64,000 nt of DNA from positions 2,165,501 through 2,229,500 of the forward strand of contig NZ_CP048209.1 in NCBI RefSeq assembly GCF_010119935.1, written 5' to 3'. This DNA comes from Paenibacillus lycopersici (GTDB lineage: Bacteria; Bacillota; Bacilli; Paenibacillales; Paenibacillaceae). This document shows positions 18,164-26,193 of this stretch, one piece after another. The notes beneath the pieces were generated by a model. That model saw nothing but the letters and a program-made list of their open reading frames with translations, ran no database searches and was not told where the DNA came from. Both the position numbers and the translations under genes were made by a program. Numbering within the stretch: position 1 is the first letter of the stretch; each line of letters opens with the position of its first letter.

Positions 18164-18589
18164 ATGTTTAGTTTCATGTTATTTTTGCACGTGGTCGGCG
18201 CAGCGGGGTTGGGGTTCTATATCGCGCTGCCTTTCATGGCCGGACGCGCATCCAAGCTGGACGGCAACGGACAGGCAGGACTTGCCGACGGGCTGGCGAG
18301 CGCGAACCGGATCGCGCAGTATTTCTTGGTGTTGCAGCTTCTCACGGGCGGCTATTTGATGTCGCAAGCTGATTATAAAGTGGTCTGGATGATTATCGTA
18401 ACGCTTCTGTTCCTGGCGATCGCGGCCATCGGCGGCATCATCTCGAAGCCGCTGAAGCGCATCGCGGTGTCGATTCAGGGCGGTCAAAGCGCTTCGGCGC
18501 ATATCGCCAAGGTGCGCACGCTGAGCGTTGTTCTGCTGATCGTGTACCTGGTGACGATTTACTTCATGCAGCACCCGATTCTGAAATAG
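18164..18589 (+). CDS. Small integral membrane protein of unknown function
   Basis: A 141-residue protein with four predicted membrane segments (residues ~3-22, ~45-65, ~74-95, ~118-137) and short loops, one with LASANRIAQYF. I do not recognise a named family with confidence; the layout recalls DUF2269-type small four-helix membrane proteins. ATG 18164 follows AGGAGG (18151-18156). It has its own promoter and precedes the kinase gene by 40 bases without a clear terminator. Confidence 0.75.
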   Translation: MFSFMLFLHVVGAAGLGFYIALPFMAGRASKLDGNGQAGLADGLASANRIAQYFLVLQLLTGGYLMSQADYKVVWMIIVTLLFLAIAAIGGIISKPLKRIAVSIQGGQSASAHIAKVRTLSVVLLIVYLVTIYFMQHPILK

Positions 18590-18629
18590 GCCTGATATCA
18601 ATCGATAATAGCTGTTGGAGGGGTTACGG

Positions 18630-19589
18630 TTGTCGAATTCACAGTCACCGGATTTATTGACTTTCGGAGAAACGATGGCGCTGTTCATGCCGCAGGAATA
18701 CCGGAGCATCGAGCATGCTTCGACGCTTGACCAGAGCTTCGGGGGCGCGGAAAGCAACGTGGCGATCGGGGCGGCCAGGCTCGGCTGCTCGGTCGGCTGG
18801 TTCGGCGCGCTCGGCGACGATCCGTTCGGGCGCATCATCCAGAAGCGCCTGCGCGGGGAAGGCGTCGACGTGTCCCGTTCGCGATTGAGCGAGGATGCGC
18901 CGACGGGCATGATGTTCCGCGAAATGGTTGCCGGCAAGCTTGCCGTGCACTATTTCCGCAAGCATTCCGCCGCAAGCCGCATGACGCCGGACGATCTGGA
19001 TTTGGATTACATACGCGGCTGTAAAATTTTGCACGTAACGGGCATTACGCCCGCGCTCAGCGACAGCTGCCGGGACACGCTGCTTGCAGCCGTGAAGGCG
19101 GCTAAGGAAGCGGGCGTGCGCATCAGCTTCGATCCGAACCTGCGGCTGAAGCTGTGGACGATCGAGGAGGCGCGCCGGGTCGTATTGCCGCTCGCCGAGC
19201 TGGCGGACTATTACCTGCCGGGCTGGGACGAGCTGCGTCTGCTCCATGAAACCGACGACTTCGAAGCGGTTAAGGCCAAGCTCTCCGAGTATAACGCGGT
19301 AAGCGTCATCAAAGGCGTCGGCGACACGACGGTCGTGCTGGAGAACGGCAATGCCGTCGAAGTGCCGTTCTATCCCGCGGAGCAGGTCGTGGATACGGTC
19401 GGCGCCGGCGACGCGTTCTGCTCCGGCTTCCTGGCCGGCCTGATGAAAGGCATGAGTCCGGTGGAAGCCGTGCGCCTCGGCAGCATCAACGGCGCGCTGG
19501 TCGTGCAAATGCGCGGCGATTGGGAAGCGCTGCCCGACTGGACGACGGCCAGCCGCAGATTATCGGATAAAGGCTGGGTGGAGCGGTAA
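18630..19589 (+). CDS. kdgK: PfkB-family sugar kinase, probably 2-keto-3-deoxygluconate kinase
   Basis: A ribokinase-fold carbohydrate kinase of 319 residues. The N terminus has LLTFGETMALFMP, then GGAESNVAIGAARLG; the C-terminal signature VVDTVGAGDAFCSGFLAGL holds the catalytic Asp and anion hole. The pattern is closest to 2-dehydro-3-deoxygluconokinases, which make KDPG, but related fructokinases cannot be excluded. Start TTG 18630 is taken because GGAGGGG (18617-18623) is well spaced. Its stop codon is directly followed by the ATG of the DeoR regulator, so the two are translationally coupled. Confidence 0.75.
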   Translation: MSNSQSPDLLTFGETMALFMPQEYRSIEHASTLDQSFGGAESNVAIGAARLGCSVGWFGALGDDPFGRIIQKRLRGEGVDVSRSRLSEDAPTGMMFREMVAGKLAVHYFRKHSAASRMTPDDLDLDYIRGCKILHVTGITPALSDSCRDTLLAAVKAAKEAGVRISFDPNLRLKLWTIEEARRVVLPLAELADYYLPGWDELRLLHETDDFEAVKAKLSEYNAVSVIKGVGDTTVVLENGNAVEVPFYPAEQVVDTVGAGDAFCSGFLAGLMKGMSPVEAVRLGSINGALVVQMRGDWEALPDWTTASRRLSDKGWVER

Positions 19590-20393
19590 ATGGCGGACGT
19601 GCAATCGTCGAAAGGACAGCGGCGGCGCGATGGAATCATGAACGTGCTGAAGCGGCAGGGGCGCATCACCATTCAGGAAGTCGTGGAGCGGTTCGGGGTT
19701 TCCGAAGCGACGGCGCGGCGCGATCTGGAGCTGATGGAGAAGGCGGAGCCCGTCATTCGGACGATTGGCGGGGCCATGTACGACGGCATGAACGCCGTGC
19801 GCGAGCTGCCGTTCGCCGAGAAGGAAGGGCTGTTCTTCCTGGAGAAGGAGCGGATCGCCGCCGCCGCTGCAGGCTTGATCGCCGAGGGCGACGTCGTCGG
19901 GTTATCCGGCGGCACGACGAATTATTACTTGGCGAAGCTGCTCAAGACGCGCCGGGGAATTACCGTCGTGACGAATACGGTGAACGTCGCGATGGAGCTG
20001 GCAGGCAGCGAGATCAACGTCGTCGTCACCGGCGGCATGATGCGCCATAACAGCTTCGAGCTGTGCGGGCCGCTGGGCGAAGGGATGATCGAGCAGCTGA
20101 ACATCGGCAAAATGTTTCTCGGCGTCGACGGCGTATCGTCAACGGGCGGCATTACGACGTATTCGGAGCAGGAAGCCCAGATTGCCAAAGCGATGATTCG
20201 GCGTTCGCAGGCGACTTACGCGATGTTCGACCATACGAAGATCGGCCGGACGTCGTTGTTCTCGATCGCTTCGTTGTCCGAGCTGCAAGGGTTCATTACC
20301 GACAAGGAACTGCCGCAGCAGCTCGCATCCATCGCCAGATCGCACGGCATTCAGACGGTTGTCGCCGGCGGAGAGCAGGAGATCAGCCTGTAG
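19590..20393 (+). CDS. DeoR/GlpR-family transcriptional regulator
   Basis: A 267-residue repressor. The N terminus is a DeoR helix-turn-helix (RRDGIMNVLKRQGRITIQEV... VSEATARRDLELME, residues ~10-50), followed by the sugar-phosphate-sensing domain with LSGGTTNYYLAKLL, TGGMMRHNSFELCGP and FLGVDGVS motifs. Family members respond to phosphorylated sugars and usually control adjacent catabolic genes, so the kinase upstream is a likely target together with unlinked genes. The ATG abuts the kinase stop codon. Confidence 0.88.
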   Translation: MADVQSSKGQRRRDGIMNVLKRQGRITIQEVVERFGVSEATARRDLELMEKAEPVIRTIGGAMYDGMNAVRELPFAEKEGLFFLEKERIAAAAAGLIAEGDVVGLSGGTTNYYLAKLLKTRRGITVVTNTVNVAMELAGSEINVVVTGGMMRHNSFELCGPLGEGMIEQLNIGKMFLGVDGVSSTGGITTYSEQEAQIAKAMIRRSQATYAMFDHTKIGRTSLFSIASLSELQGFITDKELPQQLASIARSHGIQTVVAGGEQEISL

Positions 20394-20448
20394 CGGCGAT
20401 TTGCCCGTCTCCAGGGATGGAAACAGAGCCGATAAGGAACGGAAGCGT

Positions 20449-20503
20449 AAATGCAATGTGTGCAGGATACTCCTCAGGAAATCCGCGGACATTGCATTTT
20501 TTG
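20449..20503 (+). terminator. Intrinsic terminator after the kinase-regulator pair
   Basis: Perfect 11-bp arms (20449-20459 and 20489-20499) around a 29-base loop that can itself pair, followed by TTTTGTTG. Confidence 0.7.
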
Positions 20504-20657
20504 TTGCTGCAAGAGCCCTCTGGCGCCGTAAACGAAGCCGGTGACTGGCCGCCCGCAGCCGGAAGTGCCATGCGTATCGTGCTGCGGTACCCATCCGTAT
20601 GTTTAAAAACAAGGTCAGGATCGTTAAAATAATTTTACTTCCGGTCCTCATATTATT

Positions 20658-20682
20658 TGGTATACTGATAACGATTATATCG
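20658..20682 (+). promoter_or_regulatory. Extended -10 promoter with Fur/PerR-like box
   Basis: TGGTATACT (20658-20666) is an extended -10 element; no convincing -35 is present. Overlapping its last base, a 15-base 7-1-7 element at 20666-20680 matches the Bacillus Fur consensus TGATAAT-N-ATTATCA at 11 of 14 positions and the PerR consensus equally well. It would sit on the transcription start. Confidence 0.4.
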
Positions 20683-20700
20683 TAAAGGGGAAATGAATTC

Positions 20701-21633
20701 GTGACTGATAAACTGATCGTCGGCAACGCCACGCATTCGTACGAAGTGGTTAGCGGCTGGGGCAAGCTTCCTGAAGGCATTGCATACGGGTATACGCATG
20801 GGATCGTCGTCGACGAGAACGATAACGTTTACGTACATAACACCAGCAAAGATTCCGTCGTCGTCTTCGACAAAGACGGCAATTTCAAGACGTCCTGGGG
20901 CGCGGAGTTCGAAGGCGGCGCGCACGGCTTCTACCTGCACCGCGACAATGACGGCATCGAATACTTGTACTTCGCCGATACGAACCGGGCGCTGGTCGTC
21001 AAGACGACGCTGAACGGCGACGTGCTGCTCGAAATCGGCTCGCCGGACCGTCCGGACCTGTACGACGCGGAGCGCCGTTACGTACCGACGGACGTCTGCG
21101 TAGCGCCGAACGGCGATATCTACGTATCCGACGGCTACGGCCAGTATCACATTCACCAGTTCAGTGCCCAAGGCAGCTACATCCGCACGTTCGGCGGCCG
21201 CGGCTCCGAGCCGGGCAAGGTGATCGAACCGCATGGCATCTCCATCAACCTGCGCGGCGGCGAGCCGGAAATTTACGTGGCCGACCGCGGCAACGGACGC
21301 ATTCAAGTGTTCACGCTCGAAGGCGAGCACAAGCGCTTCGTGGATCATAACCTCGACAAGCCGTGCAGCTTCTATTTCTTCGGCGATGAAGTCTACCTGC
21401 CGGATCTCGACAGCCGCGTTACGGTGCTGGACAGCCAAGATCGCTTGATCACGCACCTGGGCGAAGACCAGAAGGCCTACAAGCAGCAAGGATGGCCGAA
21501 CCTGCCGAAGTCGTACTACCGTCCCGACAAGTTCAGCTCGCCGCACGGCGTCTGCGTCGATTCGCAGGGCAACGTGTACGTGGCGGAATGGATTTTCGAC
21601 GGCCGCGTGACGAAGCTGGTTCGCCAGAAATAA
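20701..21633 (+). CDS. NHL-repeat / six-bladed beta-propeller protein
   Basis: A 310-residue protein made of NHL-like propeller blades: repeated hydrophobic-D-x-x-G-N-V/I-Y-V units such as IVVDENDNVYV, CVAPNGDIYVSDGYG, GEPEIYVADRGNGRIQVF and VCVDSQGNVYVAEW. There is no signal peptide, so it should be cytoplasmic. Related proteins include peptidylglycine lyase-like and gluconolactonase-like propellers; I cannot name a reaction. GTG 20701 follows AAAGGGGAAA. It is monocistronic, with its own promoter and a strong terminator. Confidence 0.8.
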   Translation: MTDKLIVGNATHSYEVVSGWGKLPEGIAYGYTHGIVVDENDNVYVHNTSKDSVVVFDKDGNFKTSWGAEFEGGAHGFYLHRDNDGIEYLYFADTNRALVVKTTLNGDVLLEIGSPDRPDLYDAERRYVPTDVCVAPNGDIYVSDGYGQYHIHQFSAQGSYIRTFGGRGSEPGKVIEPHGISINLRGGEPEIYVADRGNGRIQVFTLEGEHKRFVDHNLDKPCSFYFFGDEVYLPDLDSRVTVLDSQDRLITHLGEDQKAYKQQGWPNLPKSYYRPDKFSSPHGVCVDSQGNVYVAEWIFDGRVTKLVRQK

Positions 21634-21648
21634 GCAGACGACAGGAAT

Positions 21649-21692
21649 AAAGCCCATGGAAGTCCGGCATGCCGGACTTCCATGGGCTTTTG
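21649..21692. terminator. Bidirectional terminator between the propeller gene and nagA
   Basis: A nearly perfect 42-base palindrome (arms 21649-21668 and 21671-21690) with an A-run on the left and T-run on the right, serving both convergent genes. Confidence 0.85.
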
Positions 21693-21698
21693 TGTGTG

Positions 21699-22889
21699 TT
21701 ACTCCGCGTCGGCGCGGTATACGAGTCTGCCTTCCACCCACGTGCGGCTGACGGTCTCGAAGGAAGCGTCCGCCAGCACGAGGTCTGCGTACTTGCCCTC
21801 GGCGATGCTGCCGGTTACCTCCTGCAAGCCGAGCTGGCGCGCGGGATTGGCGCTGGCCATCCGGCTGACCTCGGCGACGCCGAGACCGGTATGCGTCAGC
21901 ATGAAGCGGAACGCATCGATCATCGTCAGCGTGCTGCCGGCCAGGCTACCGCCTTCGCGGAGGCGGGCGACGCCCTGCGCGACGTCGACGGCCAGCCCGC
22001 CAAGGTCGTATTGGCCGTCGCCAAGGCCGGCGGCGGACATCGCGTCGGTAATGAGAATGACGCGGTCAACGGGCTTCGCCTGCACGAGCAGCCGGATAGC
22101 GGCAGGGTGAACGTGATGCCCGTCGGCGATCAGCTCGGCATGAATCCGGTTGTCGCTGAGCACGGCGCCGACGGTGCCCGGCTCGCGGTGATGAAGCGGC
22201 CGCATCGCATTGAACGTATGCACCGCCTGCGTCAGGCCGGCTTCAACCGCCGCTTCCACCTGCGCGTAGAGGGCGTCCGTATGTCCGGCGGCGGCGACGG
22301 CGCCATGTTCGGCCAAGCATGCGATGACTTCGGCCGCGCCTCCCTTCTCGGGGGCGAGCGTCAGCTGCTTGATCAGGCCGGGATGCTTCTCCAGCCAGGC
22401 TTGTACCCAGTCGAGCCGCGGCGGCGAGATGAACGCCGGGTTCTGCGCCCCCGGCCACAGCTCGCTGATGAACGGGCCTTCCAGGTGCACGCCTTGCAGG
22501 GCGGCATGCGGCATGTCGCCACTGCGGTACGCGGCCGAGGCGTCAAGCACGGCTTCGATCGCTTCCGGGGGAGCGGTGACCGTCGTCGCCAGCATGCGCG
22601 TCGTGCCTTTGGAAGCGTGGAAAGACGTGATCGCATCGTACGATGCCTTCGAAGCGTCCATGAAGTCGGCGCCGAAGCCGCCGTGGACATGCATATCGAT
22701 GAAGCCCGGCAGCAGCCAGCCGCCGTTGCCGTCGATCACCGTCAGGACGCCGGCCGGAACCGGCGCATCTCCGCTACTGATCTTCGCGATCCTGCCGTCC
22801 TCGACGATGACGGCCGCGCCTTCGACGACCGTGTCGCCGACCACGGCATTCACGCCGCGAATGAGCCAATTTCCAGCAGTTTCATTCAT
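21699..22889 (-). CDS. nagA: N-acetylglucosamine-6-phosphate deacetylase
   Basis: Deacetylates GlcNAc-6-P to glucosamine-6-P. The 396 residues form an amidohydrolase barrel with the metal motif GFIDMHVHGGFG near residue 60, the metal Glu in GVHLEGPFI, His in AAGHTDA, DGHHVHP and the catalytic Asp in ILITDAMSAAGL. It is the downstream gene of nagB, with a 3-base gap between the nagB stop and the nagA ATG. The product feeds NagB directly. Confidence 0.95.
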   Translation of the reverse strand: MNETAGNWLIRGVNAVVGDTVVEGAAVIVEDGRIAKISSGDAPVPAGVLTVIDGNGGWLLPGFIDMHVHGGFGADFMDASKASYDAITSFHASKGTTRMLATTVTAPPEAIEAVLDASAAYRSGDMPHAALQGVHLEGPFISELWPGAQNPAFISPPRLDWVQAWLEKHPGLIKQLTLAPEKGGAAEVIACLAEHGAVAAAGHTDALYAQVEAAVEAGLTQAVHTFNAMRPLHHREPGTVGAVLSDNRIHAELIADGHHVHPAAIRLLVQAKPVDRVILITDAMSAAGLGDGQYDLGGLAVDVAQGVARLREGGSLAGSTLTMIDAFRFMLTHTGLGVAEVSRMASANPARQLGLQEVTGSIAEGKYADLVLADASFETVSRTWVEGRLVYRADAE

Positions 22890-22892
22890 TGC

Positions 22893-23615
22893 TTACAATA
22901 ACCTCCCAGCCTCGCGATCCACCAGCACCGTGACGTTCTTATGCGTTTGCAGCAGCGATGCGGGACATTCCGTCGTAATCGGGCCCTGCAGCGCCTGCTT
23001 GACGATCGCCGCTTTGTCCGCGCCTTTGACGACCAGCAGGATGGACTCGGCCTTCAGAATCGAGCCGACCCCCATCGTGATCGCTTGCGTCGGAACTTCG
23101 TCGATGGAAGCGAAGAAGCGTGCGTTCGCCTCGCGCGTATCCTGTTCGAGCGCGACGATATGCGTACCGCCTTGAAGCTCCTCGTCCGGCTCGTTGAAGC
23201 CGATATGGCCGTTATGCCCGATGCCGAGCAATTGAATGTCGACGGGCTGCGCTTCGAGCATCCGGTCATAGCCGGCGCATTCCGCCGCCAGATCGGCCGC
23301 GTTGCCGTTCGGAAGATGGGCCTTGCCGGCCGGCAGGTCGATATGGCCGAACAAATGACGGCGCATGAACCGCGCATAGCTTTGCTCGTGGTCCGGCGGC
23401 AGACCGACGTATTCGTCCAGGTTGAAGGTGGTCGCATATTGAAACGACATTTCGCCGTTTTCGTACATCTCTATCATTTTTTCATAAATTCCGATAGGTG
23501 TCGAGCCCGTCGCCAGGCCGAGCGTCGCTTCCGGTTTCGCTTTCAGGGCCGATGCGAACAGCCGCGCGGCATAGAGGTCCAGATCGGATGTAGTATCGAA
23601 GCATTTCACTTGCAT
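22893..23615 (-). CDS. nagB: Glucosamine-6-phosphate deaminase
   Basis: Converts glucosamine-6-P to fructose-6-P and ammonia, linking amino sugars to glycolysis. The 240 residues are the short Gram-positive form lacking the allosteric C-terminal extension of the E. coli enzyme. Visible motifs are LGLATGSTPIGIYE (phosphate loop), TFNLDEYVGL with catalytic Asp, and LGIGHNGHIGFNEP. AGGAGGCGC lies just upstream of the ATG at 23615. First gene of the nagBA operon. Confidence 0.95.
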   Translation of the reverse strand: MQVKCFDTTSDLDLYAARLFASALKAKPEATLGLATGSTPIGIYEKMIEMYENGEMSFQYATTFNLDEYVGLPPDHEQSYARFMRRHLFGHIDLPAGKAHLPNGNAADLAAECAGYDRMLEAQPVDIQLLGIGHNGHIGFNEPDEELQGGTHIVALEQDTREANARFFASIDEVPTQAITMGVGSILKAESILLVVKGADKAAIVKQALQGPITTECPASLLQTHKNVTVLVDREAGRLL

Positions 23616-23647
23616 GTCGTGCGCCTCCTAAAACTCGTTATGAAATA

Positions 23648-23702
23648 ATTATATGGCATTTCGTTCGATCCGACAATTAAAATGATTATAAAAGTCATTT
23701 TA
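23648..23702 (-). promoter_or_regulatory. nagBA promoter and upstream inverted repeat
   Basis: On the minus strand a perfect -10 TATAAT (reverse of 23648-23653) has TTGTCG (reverse of 23671-23676) 17 bases upstream. Just upstream, an 8-bp perfect inverted repeat TAAAATGA/TCATTTTA (23678-23685 and 23695-23702, 9-base spacer) is a candidate regulator site; it does not resemble the NagR/YvoA operator I know. Confidence 0.65.
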
Positions 23703-23814
23703 TAGATAAAAACGATCAAAATATACTTTCCTTCGTGCAAGCTTGCTCAGACGTCCGCACTATGCCATGATGGATGGAAATGACGAGAGATGTTGGAAGG
23801 AGCTTACGTACAGC

Positions 23815-24882
23815 ATGGCAGACAGAATGGATGCGGAGCATGCCGTTACCGCCAAGAGGAAGGGCGAGCACATTCGCATATGCCTGCAGGAGCAGGTGCA
23901 CAACACGGGAGCGGGCACGGGGTTCGACGGCTACCGGTTTCGCCACCAGGCGCTGCCGGAAATCGATTTCCGCGGCATCGACCCGTCCGTTTCCTTCCTC
24001 GGCAGAAGACTGTCGGCGCCGCTCTTGATCAGCTCGATGACGGGCGGCACGGCAGAGACCGCGCTCATTAACGAACGGCTTGCCGCAGCGGCCGAGGCCC
24101 GGGGCTGGGCGCTCGGGCTCGGCTCCATGCGGGCGGCGATCGAGAACGAGGCGCTTGCCGCTTCGTTTCGAATGCGGAAGCTGGCGCCCAGCGTTCCGAT
24201 TATCGCGAATCTCGGCGCCGTGCAATTGAACTACGGCTACGGCGTCGAGCAGTGCCGGCGCGCGGTCGAGCTGGCCGAGGCGGACGCGCTCGTCCTGCAT
24301 CTGAACAGCCTGCAGGAAGTGTTCCAGCCCGAAGGGAACACCGACTTCCGCGGCCTGCTGCACCGCATCGGCGAAGTATGCCGCTGGCTGGACGTGCCTG
24401 TCGGCATCAAGGAAGTCGGCTGGGGCATCGACGCGGAGACGGCCGCCGCGCTGCTGGAAGCCGGCGCGTCGTTCATCGACGTCGCCGGCGCGGGCGGCAC
24501 GTCGTGGAGCCAGGTCGAGAAATACCGCGCGCGCGACGAGCTGCGCGCGCATGCCGCCGGCGCGTTCTCCGACTGGGGCACGCCGACGGCCGACTGCGTC
24601 CGCGACATCCGCGCGGCGCTGCCGGACGCGGCCGTCATTGCCAGCGGCGGGCTCGCCACCGGCGTCGACGCCGCGAAGGCCATTGCGCTCGGCGCCGATC
24701 TCGCCGCCTTCGGGCGGTCGCTGCTGGCCGGCGCGGCGGATCCGGAAGCCGGCAGCGCCGATGCGCTCGCGGGCCAGATGGCGCGCATCGAATTCGAGCT
24801 GCGCGCGGCCATGTTCGGCATCGGCGCCGATTCGATCCGCCGCCTGCGCGAGACGGACCGTCTGGTACGCGCATACCCGTAA
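23815..24882 (+). CDS. fni: Isopentenyl-diphosphate delta-isomerase, type II (FMN-dependent)
   Basis: Interconverts isopentenyl and dimethylallyl diphosphate for isoprenoid synthesis. The 355 residues show the type II pattern: RKGEHIRICL near the N terminus, SSMTGG, LGLGSMRAAIEN, QLNYGYGVEQC, GIKEVGWGI, and the FMN-phosphate motifs AGAGGTSWSQVE and ASGGLATGVDAAKAIALGA. ATG 23815 is preferred because AAGGAG lies at 23797-23802; the spacing of 12 is long, and ATG 23827 is an alternative. Divergent from nagB. Confidence 0.92.
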   Translation: MADRMDAEHAVTAKRKGEHIRICLQEQVHNTGAGTGFDGYRFRHQALPEIDFRGIDPSVSFLGRRLSAPLLISSMTGGTAETALINERLAAAAEARGWALGLGSMRAAIENEALAASFRMRKLAPSVPIIANLGAVQLNYGYGVEQCRRAVELAEADALVLHLNSLQEVFQPEGNTDFRGLLHRIGEVCRWLDVPVGIKEVGWGIDAETAAALLEAGASFIDVAGAGGTSWSQVEKYRARDELRAHAAGAFSDWGTPTADCVRDIRAALPDAAVIASGGLATGVDAAKAIALGADLAAFGRSLLAGAADPEAGSADALAGQMARIEFELRAAMFGIGADSIRRLRETDRLVRAYP

Positions 24883-24945
24883 CAGCTTCTGCTGCGCTCC
24901 GCCGCAGGGCACGGCGCTTATCGCGCCGAACGCGAACAATCTGGG

Positions 24946-25012
24946 CCTTGCAATAGCCAGACCGTAAGCAGACCTGGCTGCAAGCTGAGCCTTGCAGCAG
25001 CCAGACCGTAAG
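24946..25012 (+). repeat. Degenerate direct repeat downstream of fni
   Basis: A 23-base unit at 24946-24968 recurs at 24990-25012 with two mismatches (44-base period); 25033-25051 looks like a decayed third copy. There is no coding sense. Confidence 0.5.
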
Positions 25013-25041
25013 TGGACTAACTTCAAGCAGACCCTTGCCCT

Positions 25042-25084
25042 AAACAGACCCTTGCTCAACGCGCTGCGCACGGGTCTGTTTTTC
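25042..25084. terminator. Terminator between convergent fni and gerC
   Basis: Ten-base arms AAACAGACCC (25042-25051) and GGGTCTGTTT (25072-25081) followed by TTTCG. Confidence 0.65.
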
Positions 25085-25092
25085 GTTGGTGG

Positions 25093-26193
25093 TTATTTCA
25101 CAAGCCCCGCGCCGTCGATCTTCACGCGGACCTTGACGTCGAACTTCAAATTCGGGTAGATTTTCTGCCACGCCTGCCACGTCTGCGGGCTGCCGGCATG
25201 CGTCGCCCGGTAGCGAAGGCCGAAGCCCATCGGATCGACGCCGGCCTTCTGGAATTTCAGGAGCAGCTTCTCGATATCTCCGCTGATCTGCTTATTGAAC
25301 AACGCCTCCAGCTTTCCCCAATCCTCTCCGTAAATACCGAGCGGCGCTTCCTCGAACAAGCCGCTGACGTGAAAGGCAAGCTTAACCACATGGTCGTTAT
25401 TCGCCTTGACGATTTTGTAATGCGAGCTGATGCGGTCGACGTTAATGATCAGCGGAGCACCGTTCATCATCGCGGCCACCGTCGACTTTTTGCTGCGGTT
25501 CTTGATCTGATTGAACGTTTCAGTTTCGGCCGGATTTAACGTGCCGATGAGTCTGGTGTCGTCGAACAAGGCAATCCGCGTAACCGCGTATCCGTCCTTC
25601 TCGCCGCGAATGATCGGAAGAACGGGCGTGATGCCGTTCTCCTCGAAGCGCCGGATGAAATCGAACAAATAGACGTGGGTCAAGTAGGACGTGTTCGTGC
25701 CGTCGTTCCCGAACATCAGGAAGAGCGTATTGCCGGGATACCGCTCGGTCGTCGGCTGGATCTGGATAATCGATTGCGCATCGGGCTGGCCGACGGCCAT
25801 GTACGCGATGCTTTGGACATCCCGCCTGCGGGTGAGCCAATTCAGCGACGGTTTAAAATCTTTTTCTACCAGCCCATTCCCGATAATAAACAGCTTGCAA
25901 TGCCCGAAATCGAGCTCCTTGTCGACATGCGCCTTCAGCAGGCGGACGGCTTCCGCGATCGAAGTGGCTTGGGTCGAGACGACTTTGCTCATGCTCGATC
26001 CGGGTTCGTTCTTCGGGGACGGAACCGCGAGACGCAGCGTCACTTTATACCCTTTCGCGCCTTTGTCGGCGGGATCGATGCCCATGGTAACGACGAAGAA
26101 CCGTTTGTCGATATCTTTGAAGCCGCATCCGCCCGTTACGATCGGCAGGAGCAGCACCAGCGCGGCCAGCAATGCGATCCGCAGGGCGTTCAT
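25093..26193 (-). CDS. gerC: Spore germination lipoprotein, Ger(x)C family
   Basis: C subunit of a nutrient germinant receptor, anchored by lipid to the spore inner membrane. The 366 residues begin with a signal segment (MNALRIALLAALVLLLPIVT) ending in lipobox TGGC; mature sequence shows the family start GFKDIDKRFFVVTMGID. The C-terminal half matches the three-domain GerBC fold, ending in KVRVKIDGAGLVK. The ATG at 26193 overlaps the gerB stop (ATGA). Last gene of the gerA-gerB-gerC operon. The particular receptor type (GerA, GerB or GerK) cannot be assigned. Confidence 0.9.
   Translation of the reverse strand: MNALRIALLAALVLLLPIVTGGCGFKDIDKRFFVVTMGIDPADKGAKGYKVTLRLAVPSPKNEPGSSMSKVVSTQATSIAEAVRLLKAHVDKELDFGHCKLFIIGNGLVEKDFKPSLNWLTRRRDVQSIAYMAVGQPDAQSIIQIQPTTERYPGNTLFLMFGNDGTNTSYLTHVYLFDFIRRFEENGITPVLPIIRGEKDGYAVTRIALFDDTRLIGTLNPAETETFNQIKNRSKKSTVAAMMNGAPLIINVDRISSHYKIVKANNDHVVKLAFHVSGLFEEAPLGIYGEDWGKLEALFNKQISGDIEKLLLKFQKAGVDPMGFGLRYRATHAGSPQTWQAWQKIYPNLKFDVKVRVKIDGAGLVK

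Noticed and set aside
20139..20780. 213-codon minus-strand frame across the DeoR gene end and propeller promoter
   Set aside because: It crosses a terminator and a promoter of plus-strand genes and has no ribosome site.
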